Below, in pieces: positions 35,107-43,371 of a stretch of 60,990 nt of DNA. The translations under genes were made by a program, and so were the position numbers. Source of the DNA: Candidatus Kaiserbacteria bacterium (GTDB lineage: Bacteria > Patescibacteriota > Minisyncoccia > Phycocordibacterales > UBA2100). A model generated the notes under the pieces. It did no database searches and was not told the origin of the DNA. It saw only the letters and a program-made list of their open reading frames with translations. The stretch is taken from positions 1 to 60,990 of the forward strand of contig JAIOPS010000036.1 in assembly GCA_021413775.1 (NCBI GenBank), given 5' to 3'. Numbering within the stretch: the stretch's first letter is position 1; each line of letters starts with the position of its first letter.

Positions 35107-36156
35107 CTACATCATCGTCGGAGAAATCTCACCGCCTCCGAGACACACATCATCGTCATACAGAACAAGCGACTGACCGGGTGAGACGACATGCGGATGA
35201 GCAAACGTCGCGGTGTGCGAACTGTTTTCAACAAGGATACGGGCGGAAAACGGCGTCTCTCGATATCGTGCTTGCGCGGAAAAATCACGCGACAGGTCGG
35301 GCTGCTCATGTATCCAATGCATGTCCGATAACGCGACACTCTCGACCTCGGCGGCGGTGCTCTGTGCCGACACAGTGACCGTGTTGCGCCCGACATCGGT
35401 CGAGACGACATAATGCGGCGCCTCGTGCGGAGAATCCGGCAACATCCGAAATCCGTGCCGCTGGCCTCGTGTGTAAAGCGCGGCACCGTCATGTGTACCG
35501 ACTTTTTTTCCATCCGTATCGAGTACGTCCCCCTGGGCGAGCGGTATGTACTTCGCCAGGAACTCCGGCAACGTTATAGCTCCCGCAAAACATAGTCCCT
35601 GGCTGTCCGGTTTTCGCGCGACGGGAAGTTCAAATTTTTGTGCAAGTGCACGAACTTCACTTTTGCGGTACGTACCGACCGGAAAAAGAATGCGTGCAAG
35701 GTCTTTTGATTCCAGACGATGCAAAAAGTATGACTGATCTTTCGCTTCGTCTATACCGCGCAGCAGTTTTCCGTTCGCCGCCCGCGCGTAGTGTCCGGTA
35801 GCTACGTACTCCGCCCCCTCTTCATGTGCCCACCGCATAAAAGAGCCGAACTTGATGGAACTATTGCAGAGGACATCGGGATTCGGGGTTTTGCCCGTCC
35901 GGTACGACGTAATCATTTCTTCTATGACACGGGTTTTGTATTCTTCAGACAAGTCAATTTCTTTAAACGGAATTCCGAGCGCCGCACATACACGCATCGC
36001 ATCGAGCCTGTCTTCTCTCCATGTGCACTCGGTAAATTCAGGTTGCCATATCTTTATGAATGCACCCACAACAGCGTACCCTTCCCGCTGCAGAAGTGCC
36101 GCCGACACGGCGCTGTCTACTCCACCGGAGAGTCCGACGAATACCTTCTTTTCCAT
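35107..36156 (-). CDS. mnmA: tRNA-specific 2-thiouridylase
   Basis: MnmA of 349 residues, which thiolates U34 of tRNA-Lys, -Glu and -Gln. The PP-loop is GLSGGVDSAVSAALL (8-22); the catalytic cysteines are in NPDVLCNSSIKF and DSQGLCFAG; the beta-barrel C-terminus ends FAHPHVVSPGQSLVLYD. Sulfur donors such as IscS or a Tus relay are not in the window. A TATTGT box (36163-36168) ends 6 nt before the ATG. Confidence 0.93.
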   Translation of the reverse strand: MEKKVFVGLSGGVDSAVSAALLQREGYAVVGAFIKIWQPEFTECTWREDRLDAMRVCAALGIPFKEIDLSEEYKTRVIEEMITSYRTGKTPNPDVLCNSSIKFGSFMRWAHEEGAEYVATGHYARAANGKLLRGIDEAKDQSYFLHRLESKDLARILFPVGTYRKSEVRALAQKFELPVARKPDSQGLCFAGAITLPEFLAKYIPLAQGDVLDTDGKKVGTHDGAALYTRGQRHGFRMLPDSPHEAPHYVVSTDVGRNTVTVSAQSTAAEVESVALSDMHWIHEQPDLSRDFSAQARYRETPFSARILVENSSHTATFAHPHVVSPGQSLVLYDDDVCLGGGEISPTMM

Positions 36157-36162
36157 GCCGCT

Positions 36163-36168
36163 ACAATA
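36163..36168 (-). promoter_or_regulatory. -10 box of mnmA
   Basis: TATTGT on the minus strand, 6 nt before the mnmA ATG. Confidence 0.45.
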
Positions 36169-36190
36169 CCGTATGAGGAGAGGAATAACA

Positions 36191-37225
36191 CTACGAACCG
36201 AGATAGAGCCGCTTATACCGTAAGTGCTGCTCGTACGTTTTCGAAAAATGAGTCACGCCGTGATTATCCGCAAGGTAAAAAAGGTAATCGCTCTTCGTCG
36301 GGTCCGCCGCGGCCTTCAGAGAGTCGAGCGAGGGCGAGCCGATCGGTCCCGGCGGCAATCCTTTATTCACATAGGTATTGTACGGAGAGTCTGAGCGAAG
36401 GTCGGTCATCGTCAGCTGGAAGGTGCCCTTGCCCAGTGTGTATAAAAATGTGACGTCCACCTGCAACGCCATACCGCGTTTGATGCGGTTCCACAGAACT
36501 CCTGCGATCATTTTTCTGTCAGCGGTATTTCGGGCTTCACGTTCGACAATCGACGCCATGATTACGATATCCGATAGCGAGTGCGACGATGAGGCCACGA
36601 GAGGTGCAATTTCGGTCTCATGAAGGTCGAAATTTTGCCGCATTGTTTTGATGACGGTATCTTCAGTCGCATTCGGAAGAAAAAAATATGTGTCGGGAAA
36701 CAGGTATCCCTCTAGCGGCTTCGCTTTTTCCAGGAAGCTCTGCGGATCAAAGCGGAGGAGTTGGCTGCCGTAGATTATCGCCATAGACCGGGTGGTGGCA
36801 CCTTCCGTAATTCGAATCCTGATGGGCTCGAGTCCGAACGCGCCGATTGCAATCGCGCGTGCGACGGAGAAAACGTCGAGCGGCTGTTTAAAAAGGTAAT
36901 CTCCCGCGTGAACAGTCTTTTCGTGACCGAGAACTGTGACTACAATCCGGAACGCAATCGGAGAACGGATAACTCCGTCTTCCCGTAACTGCGCCGCAAT
37001 TTCCGATAAGGTCGCACCCTCTCGCACACTGACCAGTTGGTCAACCGGAAAGGTCCGCGGGGGCTGAATCATCGTGAGGTATGCAGCGGTAACAACGATT
37101 CCTGCCGAGACGAGAAACAGCACGGTGCGCCTGTTCGCATGCAAGCGCCATCTCTCAGAAAGCTCCGACTGCAGTCGGTCGGAGGAATCGAGAAATTTCT
37201 GTAACCAGTCGATAAGAGGCTGCAT
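36191..37225 (-). CDS. mltG: Endolytic murein transglycosylase (YceG-like)
   Basis: MltG of 344 residues. One membrane helix (about 33-53) is followed by a LysM-like part (VSVREGATLSEIAAQL) and the catalytic YceG domain with the general-acid Glu in ASIVEREA; YLFPDTYFF and VNKGLPPGPIGSPSLDSLKAA are signatures. It cuts nascent glycan strands and so sets their length, in step with the SEDS polymerase. Starts 12 nt after the upstream membrane-protein gene. Confidence 0.93.
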   Translation of the reverse strand: MQPLIDWLQKFLDSSDRLQSELSERWRLHANRRTVLFLVSAGIVVTAAYLTMIQPPRTFPVDQLVSVREGATLSEIAAQLREDGVIRSPIAFRIVVTVLGHEKTVHAGDYLFKQPLDVFSVARAIAIGAFGLEPIRIRITEGATTRSMAIIYGSQLLRFDPQSFLEKAKPLEGYLFPDTYFFLPNATEDTVIKTMRQNFDLHETEIAPLVASSSHSLSDIVIMASIVEREARNTADRKMIAGVLWNRIKRGMALQVDVTFLYTLGKGTFQLTMTDLRSDSPYNTYVNKGLPPGPIGSPSLDSLKAAADPTKSDYLFYLADNHGVTHFSKTYEQHLRYKRLYLGS

Positions 37226-37237
37226 GGTGCTCGCGTA

Positions 37238-38647
37238 TTACGTCGGGAGGTTAGGCGGCGCAGGCGCCTTCGTCGCGGGGATGCGCTGAAGACCCGGTGT
37301 AGACGATGTGCGGGAGGGCGGATGCCACATCGTCGCAAGAGTCTCGTTCGTGACGATATTGGTCGGTGTAATCCATGGAGAGTGATGAAAAATGCGGCGA
37401 CGATACGCATCGAGAAAGCGCCTCGCTGTCAGATTCCATCTGAAATCGTGCAAATCCTGCCAAGGATAGTCGAATGGATTATGCCAACGGCGCGGTCGGA
37501 AATGCGCGGCATAGTGAGGATTACCGATTGGCTTCCATAGCCATCTGGTTCCTGTGTATGTCGGGCCGTGCATGTGACCTGTTGTGATGTAGCATCCGCG
37601 AGCTCCGATTTCAAAGGGATATTTACCCAAATGGCGCTGAAGCGTTTTCATCTGCTCCTGCTGCATCCACGTCGCACGCGGCTGCGGCTGACGTTCATCT
37701 TTGCCCACTCCGAGTTCCGACACGACATCTTTATCCATGATTGCTGCGCGCGTACGGATTTTCTCGACCTCGTGCTCAACCATGTGTATCCAGTCGTGAT
37801 CCTGCTCCTGCTGGAACAGAACACCGAGGTTACCGCACTTTCGTATGACAATTTGCGCCCAGATTTGCTCCTGCGGCTCGATGTTGCTCATGAATTCCAA
37901 AACCGTCGACAGCGGGTCTATCTTGAACTCCTCTTTCGGATCTTTGTCGAGTTCGAAGTCAATATACGACTTCGGTTGATAGGCATTGATGGCAAAGGAG
38001 TCGTTCGACGGACCGTGATACGACTCAAGGCGCCAATCGGTGCAATAGATACTGTGAATCTTCGGGTCGAAGTCGAACTTGGTCGCGTAATCTTCGACGA
38101 CATGCAATTCCACCTCCGGATACTGTCCGTAAATCGCAGACTCGACTTCGTTCTGGTAATTTTTCCAGCACCAGATGAAGAAGTGGAGTTCGCCGCCGAA
38201 CGACGCGATTTCGAACGAAAAGAACGGCCGCACTTGCCCCTTCCAGCCACGGTGAATAAAGGTCGTCTCGCCCGACGAAATGGAGAACAAGCTGAAGCAA
38301 ATCTCCATGGCCCGCGGAGATTTGTAGATGTCGCGCGGTACTTTCATCTCCAGCAGTACCGGATTTCGACCGGAGAGAAAAAGTGACTGTGAATACCAGA
38401 CCCACACGCGCCAAAAGCCGATAAAGAGAGATATCGGAACCCATATCGGAGCTGTGCCGAAGAGCCAATTGAATGTAAAGAGAGGCAGGCTCGGAATAAG
38501 CTGTCCGAGAAAAATGTACAGCCCCGCAAAGAGCGTCATGAGAAACATTCCGCGCGAGACTCCCCACTCGCCGATCCAGCCTACCCAGGCGTCCAGGTCG
38601 AGCCACTCGTCGTTGATTTTTTGCAGCGGACTTTTTCCGTGCGACAT
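37238..38647 (-). CDS. Conserved CPR membrane protein resembling the N-terminal part of VirD4/HerA-linked proteins
   Basis: A 469-residue protein with two to three membrane helices near the N-terminus (about 33-85). The soluble part has DPLSTVLEFMSNIEPQEQIWAQIVIRK, similar in my reading to the domain that precedes conjugation-type ATPases in CPR, and a C-terminal TNETLATMWHPP...TPGLQRIPATKAPAPPNLP that matches the end of such domains. No Walker A or B motif is present, so any ATPase would be a separate gene, and none is adjacent. A TATTAT box ends 6 nt before the ATG. Function unknown; DNA or protein transfer is possible. Confidence 0.5.
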   Translation of the reverse strand: MSHGKSPLQKINDEWLDLDAWVGWIGEWGVSRGMFLMTLFAGLYIFLGQLIPSLPLFTFNWLFGTAPIWVPISLFIGFWRVWVWYSQSLFLSGRNPVLLEMKVPRDIYKSPRAMEICFSLFSISSGETTFIHRGWKGQVRPFFSFEIASFGGELHFFIWCWKNYQNEVESAIYGQYPEVELHVVEDYATKFDFDPKIHSIYCTDWRLESYHGPSNDSFAINAYQPKSYIDFELDKDPKEEFKIDPLSTVLEFMSNIEPQEQIWAQIVIRKCGNLGVLFQQEQDHDWIHMVEHEVEKIRTRAAIMDKDVVSELGVGKDERQPQPRATWMQQEQMKTLQRHLGKYPFEIGARGCYITTGHMHGPTYTGTRWLWKPIGNPHYAAHFRPRRWHNPFDYPWQDLHDFRWNLTARRFLDAYRRRIFHHSPWITPTNIVTNETLATMWHPPSRTSSTPGLQRIPATKAPAPPNLPT

Positions 38648-38653
38648 GTCGAA

Positions 38654-38659
38654 ATAATA
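38654..38659 (-). promoter_or_regulatory. -10 box of the 469-residue membrane protein gene
   Basis: TATTAT on the minus strand, 6 nt before the ATG. Confidence 0.5.
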
Positions 38660-38698
38660 GCACGCAAATACTCGGTTTTTGATTTATCGTGAGGCACA

Positions 38699-38736
38699 TA
38701 CAAACTGACCCCGTCGAGTGACGGGGTCTGTTTGTA
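38699..38736 (-). terminator. Strong hairpin terminator after the sigma-region-4/HARE-HTH gene
   Basis: A hairpin with stem GACCCCGTC/GACGGGGTC and outer ACAAAC/GTTTGT arms. It directly follows the stop at 38751. The T-run is short on both strands, so it may act in either direction. Confidence 0.7.
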
Positions 38737-38750
38737 GATAATTGAGAGAG

Positions 38751-39773
38751 TTACTTCGAGAGCGCGTAGCGTCCGTCGGAAAGTCGCGTAAACATACCGT
38801 TCTGAAGATTCACGGCGATTGTCGCGTCTTTGACATATCGCTCGCGCTTCACGCGGTCCACTATTTCTTCACGCGTGAGCGGACCTTCGCGCTCCAGAAT
38901 TCCTTTGACGACATCGCGCACGACCCCTGGCTCGTATCCCCACTCCTTCAGTGCGTAGAGGCCACGTCCGACCAGCACAAAACGATTGTCTTTGATGAGT
39001 TCGTTGTGCGTGGTCGCGGGATGTGTCTCGCGGCCGAAAAGCTTCTGAATGCCGGCCGCAACTTCAGTGAAGTGCATCGGAGATCCGTGGCGCTTCAGTG
39101 TGAGGTACGCAAAATCCCGGGTGTTCTTGATACGGACATGCGGGGAATCAAGACGACCCCATTCACCGAGCGGATTTTTACCGACACGCTTTGAAATAAG
39201 CAGCCAGCGCTCCAGAACTTCAGGCTGCCGGTTCTTGATACCCTGCTGCTTGAGGGCCTTTGCGAACAATTCTATGAACTCTTCCTGGGGAGTGAGTCTG
39301 TTCGGCTCGAGTGATTCATACAGAGCGGTGAGCGCGGCCTCAACCTGTTCGGACAGCGCAGCATCCACATGCCAGCGCGTCTTAAAGTCGGCGTCTTCCT
39401 TGGCACGGTCAAACGGATGTCCCACCGTCAGCAAGAAGATAATGTGATTATGGTCGGTCTCGTTTTTGGCGAGATGACCGAGGAGCGTTTCCTCTGCAAG
39501 CACGCTTCCCAGTGCATGCATCGCCTTCTTAAGGTCTTCCAGCGCAGCAAGCTGGCGTTCGTAACTCTCAGAGTCACGCACGCTTGCGATACCGTGATTC
39601 TCAATCTGACGGATGCGCTCGCGGGTAATGCCGTATTCCTGGCCGATTGCGTCCAGCGTGCGGCTCTCGCCTTTCGGCGTAAGCCCGAAACGGTCAACAA
39701 GCACCCTTCGTGAGCGGTCCGGCAGCTCGTTTAAGAGCTCCTTCGTGATTGATTTTGGTGAAAATGACAACAT
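38751..39773 (-). CDS. Sigma region 4-like HTH fused to HARE-HTH domains (RpoE-delta-like regulator)
   Basis: A 340-residue regulator. Residues 15-65 form a sigma-70 region 4 helix-turn-helix with SRRVLVDRFGL...TLDAIGQEYGITRERIRQIEN, the -35-recognition module. The middle is helical. The C-terminal 130 residues carry two winged-helix units, MHFTEVAAGIQKLFGR...RFVLVGRGLYALKEWG and a second GPLTREEIVDRVKRE, like the HARE-HTH domain of RNA polymerase delta. There is no region 2, so it is not a complete sigma factor. It may bind promoters or polymerase as an accessory factor. Confidence 0.72.
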   Translation of the reverse strand: MLSFSPKSITKELLNELPDRSRRVLVDRFGLTPKGESRTLDAIGQEYGITRERIRQIENHGIASVRDSESYERQLAALEDLKKAMHALGSVLAEETLLGHLAKNETDHNHIIFLLTVGHPFDRAKEDADFKTRWHVDAALSEQVEAALTALYESLEPNRLTPQEEFIELFAKALKQQGIKNRQPEVLERWLLISKRVGKNPLGEWGRLDSPHVRIKNTRDFAYLTLKRHGSPMHFTEVAAGIQKLFGRETHPATTHNELIKDNRFVLVGRGLYALKEWGYEPGVVRDVVKGILEREGPLTREEIVDRVKRERYVKDATIAVNLQNGMFTRLSDGRYALSK

Positions 39774-39988
39774 GGTGCTTTTTTTGATATCTCACCCTAA
39801 TAATTGTTTGGCTTAAAATAAGGCTTTTCCGGCTTCATTTGACTATTCCAGCTACTGTGGTTTCGTTGTATCAAATATATGACATCTCGTCAAGCCGAGG
39901 CGGTTGTGGGCTCAGCGGGGACAGCTTGTCCACACGAAAGCAACAGAATCGGACCGGGAAAGATACCGTGCGGGCGGTGAATGAATGC
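39774..39988. other. Divergent intergenic region between the regulator gene and dnaB
   Basis: About 215 bases. It holds the regulator gene's upstream region, with no box near its ATG, and the approach to dnaB. A single TTGTCCACA near 39929, one mismatch from a DnaA box, is not clustered and is not taken as an origin. An in-frame upstream extension of dnaB (from 39839) lies here but its residues are not DnaB-like. Confidence 0.4.
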
Positions 39989-39994
39989 TACTAT
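39989..39994 (+). promoter_or_regulatory. -10 box of dnaB
   Basis: TACTAT, 6 nt before the dnaB ATG at 40001. Confidence 0.55.
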
Positions 39995-40000
39995 CGGGTT

Positions 40001-41395
40001 ATGTCCGCACTCAATCCCCGACTCCCTCCGCAAGATATTGAAATGGAGCGCGCACTTCTCGGCGCACTGCTTATCAACCAGGGCGCAATGTACGAAGTTG
40101 CCGACCTTGTAGCCGTGGATTCTTTCTATGCGGGCAAGCACCGCACCGTGTTCGATGCAATGCTTACGCTCTACGCAAAGGGCGAGCCCATCGATGTCGT
40201 TACGGTCTCGGGCAAACTCAAGGAACGCAAGCAGCTGACAGACATCGGGGGCGCCGCGTATCTTTCGGAGCTGACGAATACCGCCGCATCTCCCGGAAGT
40301 GCCCGTCACTATGCGCAGGCGGTACAGTCAAAATTTATTTTGCGCAGTCTCATCGACGCCGCGACGAAAATCGGAGAACTGGGATTCCAGGAAGACCGCG
40401 ATATCGAACAGATTCTTGACGAAGCTCAGTCGGCGGTCTTTCGTGTCTCTTCCACACCGATGCTGCAGTCCTTTTCCGCTATCAAGGATGAACTGGCGGA
40501 AGCATGGGAGCGGCTCGAACACCTGCAAAAAAATGCCGGCGCAATGCGCGGTGTACAAACCGGCTTTAAAGCTCTCGACAACATGCTGGCGGGATTCCAG
40601 AAATCCGACCTCATTATCCTCGCCGCCCGACCTTCGATGGGTAAAACGGCGCTCGCTCTCGACATCGCCCGACAGACGGCCACGAAATTCAAAACTCCCG
40701 TGGGCATATTTTCTCTCGAAATGAGTTCCCAGCAGCTCGTCGACCGTATGCTCGCGGCTCAGTCCGGTGTGGATTCCTGGAGGCTGCGCACCGGTAAAAT
40801 TAAAAGCGACGAGGAATTCGAACGCTTGCAGGAAGGTATGAGTGCTCTCTCAGAAGCGCCTATTTATATCGATGACAAGCCGGGCTCGACCGTGCTCTCG
40901 ATGCGCTCCGTCGCACGACGCCTGAAAATGGAGAAGGACCTCGGCCTCATCATCGTCGACTACCTCCAGCTCATTACGCCGACCTCAGGTAAGGCCTCGG
41001 ATTCCATGGTGCAGCAGGTCACCGAAATATCGAGGGCACTGAAAGGCATGGCCCGAGAGCTCGACGTTCCCGTCCTCGCCCTCTCTCAGCTCTCGCGCGC
41101 CGTTGAGCAACGACGCGGACGTCCGCGCCTCTCCGACTTGCGCGACTCAGGCTCCATTGAGCAGGACGCCGACGTCGTGATGTTCATTCACCGCGAGGAC
41201 AAGATGAATTCCGACATGGGCGCCGAGAAGACGAACATCGCGGAAATACTCATCGAAAAGCACAGAAACGGGCCGGTCGGAAAAATCGACCTGCGCTTTG
41301 ATGAAGATAAAACGACGTTTATGTCCGTCGACAAGAGCGACTTTGGAGATTTTCAGCCAGAGGCATCCGTCGTTGATTCTTCCGAGCCGTTTTAA
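40001..41395 (+). CDS. dnaB: Replicative DNA helicase DnaB
   Basis: DnaB of 464 residues, which unwinds DNA at the fork. The N-terminal domain begins PQDIEMERALLGALLINQGA; the RecA-like motor has Walker A ARPSMGKT (209-216), Walker B IIVDYLQLI and the arginine finger region LSRAVEQRRGRPRLSDLRDSGSIEQDAD. No intein. The start is fixed by the -10 box and by the family's usual N-terminus. Confidence 0.96.
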   Translation: MSALNPRLPPQDIEMERALLGALLINQGAMYEVADLVAVDSFYAGKHRTVFDAMLTLYAKGEPIDVVTVSGKLKERKQLTDIGGAAYLSELTNTAASPGSARHYAQAVQSKFILRSLIDAATKIGELGFQEDRDIEQILDEAQSAVFRVSSTPMLQSFSAIKDELAEAWERLEHLQKNAGAMRGVQTGFKALDNMLAGFQKSDLIILAARPSMGKTALALDIARQTATKFKTPVGIFSLEMSSQQLVDRMLAAQSGVDSWRLRTGKIKSDEEFERLQEGMSALSEAPIYIDDKPGSTVLSMRSVARRLKMEKDLGLIIVDYLQLITPTSGKASDSMVQQVTEISRALKGMARELDVPVLALSQLSRAVEQRRGRPRLSDLRDSGSIEQDADVVMFIHREDKMNSDMGAEKTNIAEILIEKHRNGPVGKIDLRFDEDKTTFMSVDKSDFGDFQPEASVVDSSEPF

Positions 41396-41418
41396 CGCGG
41401 ACGCGCGGTACGGTGCGG

Positions 41419-41424
41419 TATACT
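41419..41424 (+). promoter_or_regulatory. -10 box of recR
   Basis: TATACT, 7 nt before the recR ATG at 41432. Confidence 0.6.
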
Positions 41425-41431
41425 CGCTTGC

Positions 41432-42025
41432 ATGGACTCAATCGAACGGCTGTCTTCCCTCTTTGAAAAATTTCCCGGTATCGGTCCGCGGCAGGCGGGG
41501 CGATTTGTACACTACCTCCTTCGCAGCTCTCCAAGCCTCCGCAAAGAACTCATAGACGCACTCCAGAATCTGGGAGGCTCGGTAAAACAGTGCCGTGAGT
41601 GCATGCGGTATCATGCAGGTACTGCGGATGTATGCGGTATATGCGCGAACCCGCAACGTGATAACCGGCTGTTGGCGGTCGTAGCATCTGATGCCGATCT
41701 CGCCGCATTGGAGAGAAGTGGCACGTTCAGCGGACACTATTTTGTCCTGGGAGGCACCATCTCACTTGCCTCCGAACACACGTCGAATCTTCGTCTGCCG
41801 CAGTTGCTTCAGGCGGTTTCTTCGCGCATGAAAAAAGGGCTTGAAGAAATTATTCTCGCACTGCCGGCGAATCCTGAGGGGGACGCGACTGCCGTTCGCG
41901 TACGAGAAGAACTTGCGGCGTCAGCGCTGCGCGTGACGAATTTGGGAAGAGGTTTGTCCACCGGGTCTGAACTCGAGTACGCGGACCCCGAGACTATTAA
42001 GAGCGCATTCAACTCGCGTCGTTAA
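41432..42025 (+). CDS. recR: Recombination mediator RecR
   Basis: RecR of 197 residues. HhH near the N-terminus (FPGIGPRQAGRFVHYLL), a zinc finger C-x2-C-x12-C-x2-C (CRECMRYHAGTADVCGIC), then a Toprim domain with VVASDADLAALERSG. It helps load RecA at gaps with RecO and RecF, which are not in the window. Separate unit from dnaB by its own -10 box. Confidence 0.95.
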   Translation: MDSIERLSSLFEKFPGIGPRQAGRFVHYLLRSSPSLRKELIDALQNLGGSVKQCRECMRYHAGTADVCGICANPQRDNRLLAVVASDADLAALERSGTFSGHYFVLGGTISLASEHTSNLRLPQLLQAVSSRMKKGLEEIILALPANPEGDATAVRVREELAASALRVTNLGRGLSTGSELEYADPETIKSAFNSRR

Positions 42026-42082
42026 TTGTGCACAGCGCCGGATTCTCGAGCCACAGGCGATGATACGCTTACTGTAGGTCTT

Positions 42083-42088
42083 AGGGAG
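42083..42088 (+). promoter_or_regulatory. Shine-Dalgarno site of the first small gene
   Basis: AGGGAG, 8 nt before the ATG at 42097. Almost no other gene here has such a site. A possible -10 (TACTGT, 42070-42075) would give a leader of about 15 nt that just includes it. Confidence 0.55.
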
Positions 42089-42096
42089 TGAACATC

Positions 42097-42330
42097 ATGA
42101 GCTGCACAAATTGCGGCCACCGGGCCGCCGCCCACAACGAGGACAGTCAGGAGCGCGCATCGTATCTCGCCTTCGAAAACATCGAAGGGTATCCCTTCTC
42201 GCTCAGCCAGTGCCTGACGTTCTGTTCGCCAGGGGTCTCGAGTATCTCCGCACCGCAGGTGCAGCAGCAGGCCGGCTCGACTGCGACCTCAAGCGTTAAG
42301 AACCGCTTCGCGCAGCGCCAGCAGGGCTGA
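42097..42330 (+). CDS. Small zinc-knuckle-like protein (77 aa)
   Basis: A 77-residue protein of unknown function. It has C3-x2-C6-G and H13, then C39-x2-F42, a C-x2-C-G-[HR]-x4-H...C-x2-[FY] pattern shared with the 61-residue protein at 42762. This looks like a small metal-binding fold. The remainder is polar and ends in a Gln/Ser-rich tail. It has an SD site and is followed by a perfect hairpin at 42354, so it forms its own transcription unit. In-frame GTG at 42088 is an alternative start. The tiny size and different start signals suggest it is not part of the ancestral gene set. Confidence 0.6.
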   Translation: MSCTNCGHRAAAHNEDSQERASYLAFENIEGYPFSLSQCLTFCSPGVSSISAPQVQQQAGSTATSSVKNRFAQRQQG

Positions 42331-42353
42331 TTCGGCCCGATCGACCTTTTACC

Positions 42354-42381
42354 AAATGCACCCGGTGGGTGCATTTCGCTT
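42354..42381 (+). terminator. Intrinsic terminator after the first small gene
   Basis: A perfect 10-bp stem AAATGCACCC/GGGTGCATTT, then CGCTTTG. The T-run is modest. Confidence 0.7.
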
Positions 42382-42405
42382 TGAAATCAATCCGCTGGCG
42401 ATTGG

Positions 42406-42434
42406 TTGACATTGATGCGACTTGTGTTTCAATC
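42406..42434 (+). promoter_or_regulatory. Promoter of the 94-aa/61-aa gene pair
   Basis: A perfect TTGACA at 42406-42411 with TTCAAT (42428-42433) 16 bp on. Predicted start about 42440, giving a leader of about 27 nt with AGAGAGG at 42455-42461, 5 nt before the ATG. Confidence 0.6.
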
Positions 42435-42466
42435 TCGGCAGCCAGTCCGTCACCAGAGAGGTCTCC

Positions 42467-42751
42467 ATGTTTAAAGGCATCACGTTATCTCTTGTCGCCG
42501 TATCCTTTGCGGGCTACGCATTCGGCGTCTTCGTAGTACCGAGCATTCCGCTTGTCCGACCGGGCGAGAAAATTCTCATCAGCATCGACGGCAGTGTGCC
42601 CCTGTACCTCCGTTGCAATGCCGCCGGTTTCGCTCGCCGGATGTTCATCGACATGAACGGTGCGCCGCTCTACGCGGAACTGAGCATCGGACGTATCGTC
42701 TACGGTGAATTGTCTGACTCCCGCGACGCAATCGCAATCTGCACCGGATAA
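42467..42751 (+). CDS. Small secreted or membrane-anchored protein (94 aa)
   Basis: A 94-residue protein of unknown function. Residues 1-24 (FKGITLSLVAVSFAGYAFGVF) form a signal peptide or anchor. The mature part is a beta-rich domain with two Cys, in LYLRCNAAGF and AICTG at the end, that may form a disulfide. An SD site AGAGAGG precedes it, inside ACCAGAGAGG (42452-42461), a 10-nt string found again before the 91-residue gene. It is co-transcribed with the next gene, whose SD site overlaps its stop. Confidence 0.6.
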   Translation: MFKGITLSLVAVSFAGYAFGVFVVPSIPLVRPGEKILISIDGSVPLYLRCNAAGFARRMFIDMNGAPLYAELSIGRIVYGELSDSRDAIAICTG

Positions 42752-42761
42752 GGAGCGGCGC

Positions 42762-42947
42762 ATGAAAGAACGCGACCCCTGTAAATACTGCGGTCGGGCA
42801 AAGTTGAGTCACGGTCGCTTGCGGTTCCTGATTCCCGGCGCGCGCGTCCAGCTCCTCGGCAAGCGATCGAAGCTGATCGACTGCGAACAGTATCGCGCGG
42901 CACCGATCAAAAAGTCTGTACCGCCAGCTGCCGAGGTGAACGAATGA
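42762..42947 (+). CDS. Small zinc-knuckle-like protein (61 aa)
   Basis: A 61-residue basic protein of unknown function. C7-x2-C10-G-R-x4-H17 and C41-x2-Y44 repeat the pattern of the 77-residue protein at 42097, with identical spacing in the first half (C-x2-C-x6-H). A strong SD site, AGGAG (42751-42755), lies 6 nt before the ATG and overlaps the stop of the 94-residue gene. A strong terminator follows. Confidence 0.6.
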   Translation: MKERDPCKYCGRAKLSHGRLRFLIPGARVQLLGKRSKLIDCEQYRAAPIKKSVPPAAEVNE

Positions 42948-42950
42948 GAA

Positions 42951-42981
42951 CGGCCCGCTTTGCAGCGGGCCGGTTTTTTAT
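42951..42981 (+). terminator. Intrinsic terminator after the 61-aa gene
   Basis: Stem CGGCCCGC/GCGGGCCG with a 6-nt loop, then GTTTTTTATTT. It lies just before the rplU stop on the other strand. Confidence 0.9.
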
Positions 42982-42991
42982 TTGGTCTGGA

Positions 42992-43312
42992 TTACGGAAG
43001 CGCCGTAATGCGAACTTTGGCGAACGCCTGGCGATGACCCTTTTTCTTGGTGTAGCGGCTCTTCTGGCGGTAGCGCATAACGACGACTTTCGGCGCGCGG
43101 CCGTTCTCGACGAGCTCCGCGGAAACCTTGGCACCCTTGATGTACGGAGCGCCCATGTCCAGCTTCGAGCCGTCGTCGGTGAGGAGAACCTTGTCGAAGG
43201 TTATTTTGTCACCCGCCTTTTCGGCGCCCTTGAGGAGTTCAACGTTGAGGACGGTGTCGTTTGTGACGACGTACTGCTTGCCGCCCGTTTCTATGATAGC
43301 TATCTTGGCCAT
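42992..43312 (-). CDS. rplU: 50S ribosomal protein L21 (bL21)
   Basis: bL21 of 106 residues: MAKIAIIETGGKQYVV at the start and the basic YRQKSRYTKKKGHRQAF near the end. Its usual partner rpmA (L27) is not next to it. A TATAGT box lies 11 nt before the ATG. It is the only minus-strand gene within the island of small plus-strand genes. Confidence 0.95.
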   Translation of the reverse strand: MAKIAIIETGGKQYVVTNDTVLNVELLKGAEKAGDKITFDKVLLTDDGSKLDMGAPYIKGAKVSAELVENGRAPKVVVMRYRQKSRYTKKKGHRQAFAKVRITALP

Positions 43313-43371
43313 ACGTGGGCGAAACTATAGCCTATCGTCGGGCATTGTGCAATAGTACCCCTTGACCGTGA

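Noticed and set aside
39929..39937. DnaA-box-like TTGTCCACA near dnaB as part of an origin
   Set aside because: A single imperfect box; a similar one lies near 53055 in front of uvrC. No cluster, no AT-rich unwinding region and no dnaA or dnaN gene.
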